The translations under genes were made by a program, and so were the position numbers. 6,141 bases of DNA from an uncultured Collinsella sp. (GTDB lineage Bacteria > Actinomycetota > Coriobacteriia > Coriobacteriales > Coriobacteriaceae), in the NCBI GenBank assembly GCA_900543615.1, contig UQSC01000108.1:1-6141 (forward strand), read 5' to 3'. Under the pieces are notes generated by a model. That model was not told the origin of the DNA. It saw only the letters and a list, made by a program, of their open reading frames with translations, and did no database searches. Positions 6,101 to 6,141 of the stretch are shown here, piece after piece (position 1 is the first letter of the stretch; each line of letters opens with the position of its first letter).

Positions 6101-6141
6101 CTGTCTCTTATACACATCTCCGAGCCCACGAGACCGAGGCT
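6101..6141. other. Nextera adapter and partial i7 index (not genomic)
   Basis: Bases 6101-6134 are the complete Nextera read-2 read-through sequence, beginning with the Tn5 mosaic end CTGTCTCTTATACACATCT. The last seven bases, CGAGGCT, match the start of the i7 index CGAGGCTG (N710 as I recall it). This is library read-through left in the assembly. Confidence 0.98.

Noticed and set aside
1..6130. Terminal 30-bp inverted repeats suggesting a composite transposon
   Set aside because: They are exactly the Tn5 mosaic end plus Nextera adapter, with an index after the right copy; no transposase gene is present.

Overview
This is a 6.1 kb metagenome-type contig from a moderately high-GC bacterium. 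The gene content and style suggest a gut Coriobacteriia, most likely Collinsella-like, but that is inference because no rRNA or marker gene is present. Both ends carry Illumina Nextera adapter: bases 1-30, and bases 6101-6134 followed by 7 bases of an index. The true genomic insert is about 31-6100, and the genes at both ends are cut by the adapter, not by biology.

Layout. (1) At 31-846 on the minus strand is a two-gene housekeeping unit. A complete DJ-1/PfpI-family protein is followed, through a 4-base ATGA overlap, by the N-terminal half of a Maf nucleotide pyrophosphatase. A plausible promoter lies at 884-912. (2) At 1029-4843 on the plus strand are three membrane-protein genes. The first is a 97-residue protein with one membrane helix and a zinc ribbon. 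The second is a large secreted-type protein with a predicted beta-propeller-like ectodomain, one membrane helix and a C-terminal zinc ribbon nearly matching that of the first. The third starts 4 bases later and is a polytopic, GT-C-like membrane protein resembling the DUF6020 family. (3) At 5017-6100 on the minus strand is a RlmD/TrmA-type 23S rRNA uracil-5-methyltransferase missing its N-terminus.

Structures between genes. Two perfect inverted repeats, at 1329-1384 (24 bp arms) and 4889-4998 (39 bp arms), share the same 10-bp block TGGGACGGGG/CCCCGTCCCA although the rest of their stems differ. They bracket the propeller/zinc-ribbon plus GT-C-like gene pair. The first looks like a terminator; the second lies between converging genes and has no flanking T tract.

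Most notable points. A G7 tract at 1527-1533 puts the well-supported start (ATG 1502, good ribosome binding site, charged signal-peptide n-region) out of frame with the rest of the propeller gene. One extra G would restore a textbook signal peptide, so this is either a phase-variable switch or a sequencing indel. The two membrane-anchored zinc ribbons in adjacent genes, one joined to an extracellular sensor-like domain and packed against a GT-C-like gene, form the best candidate for an undescribed envelope system here. No function for it can be proved from the sequence.
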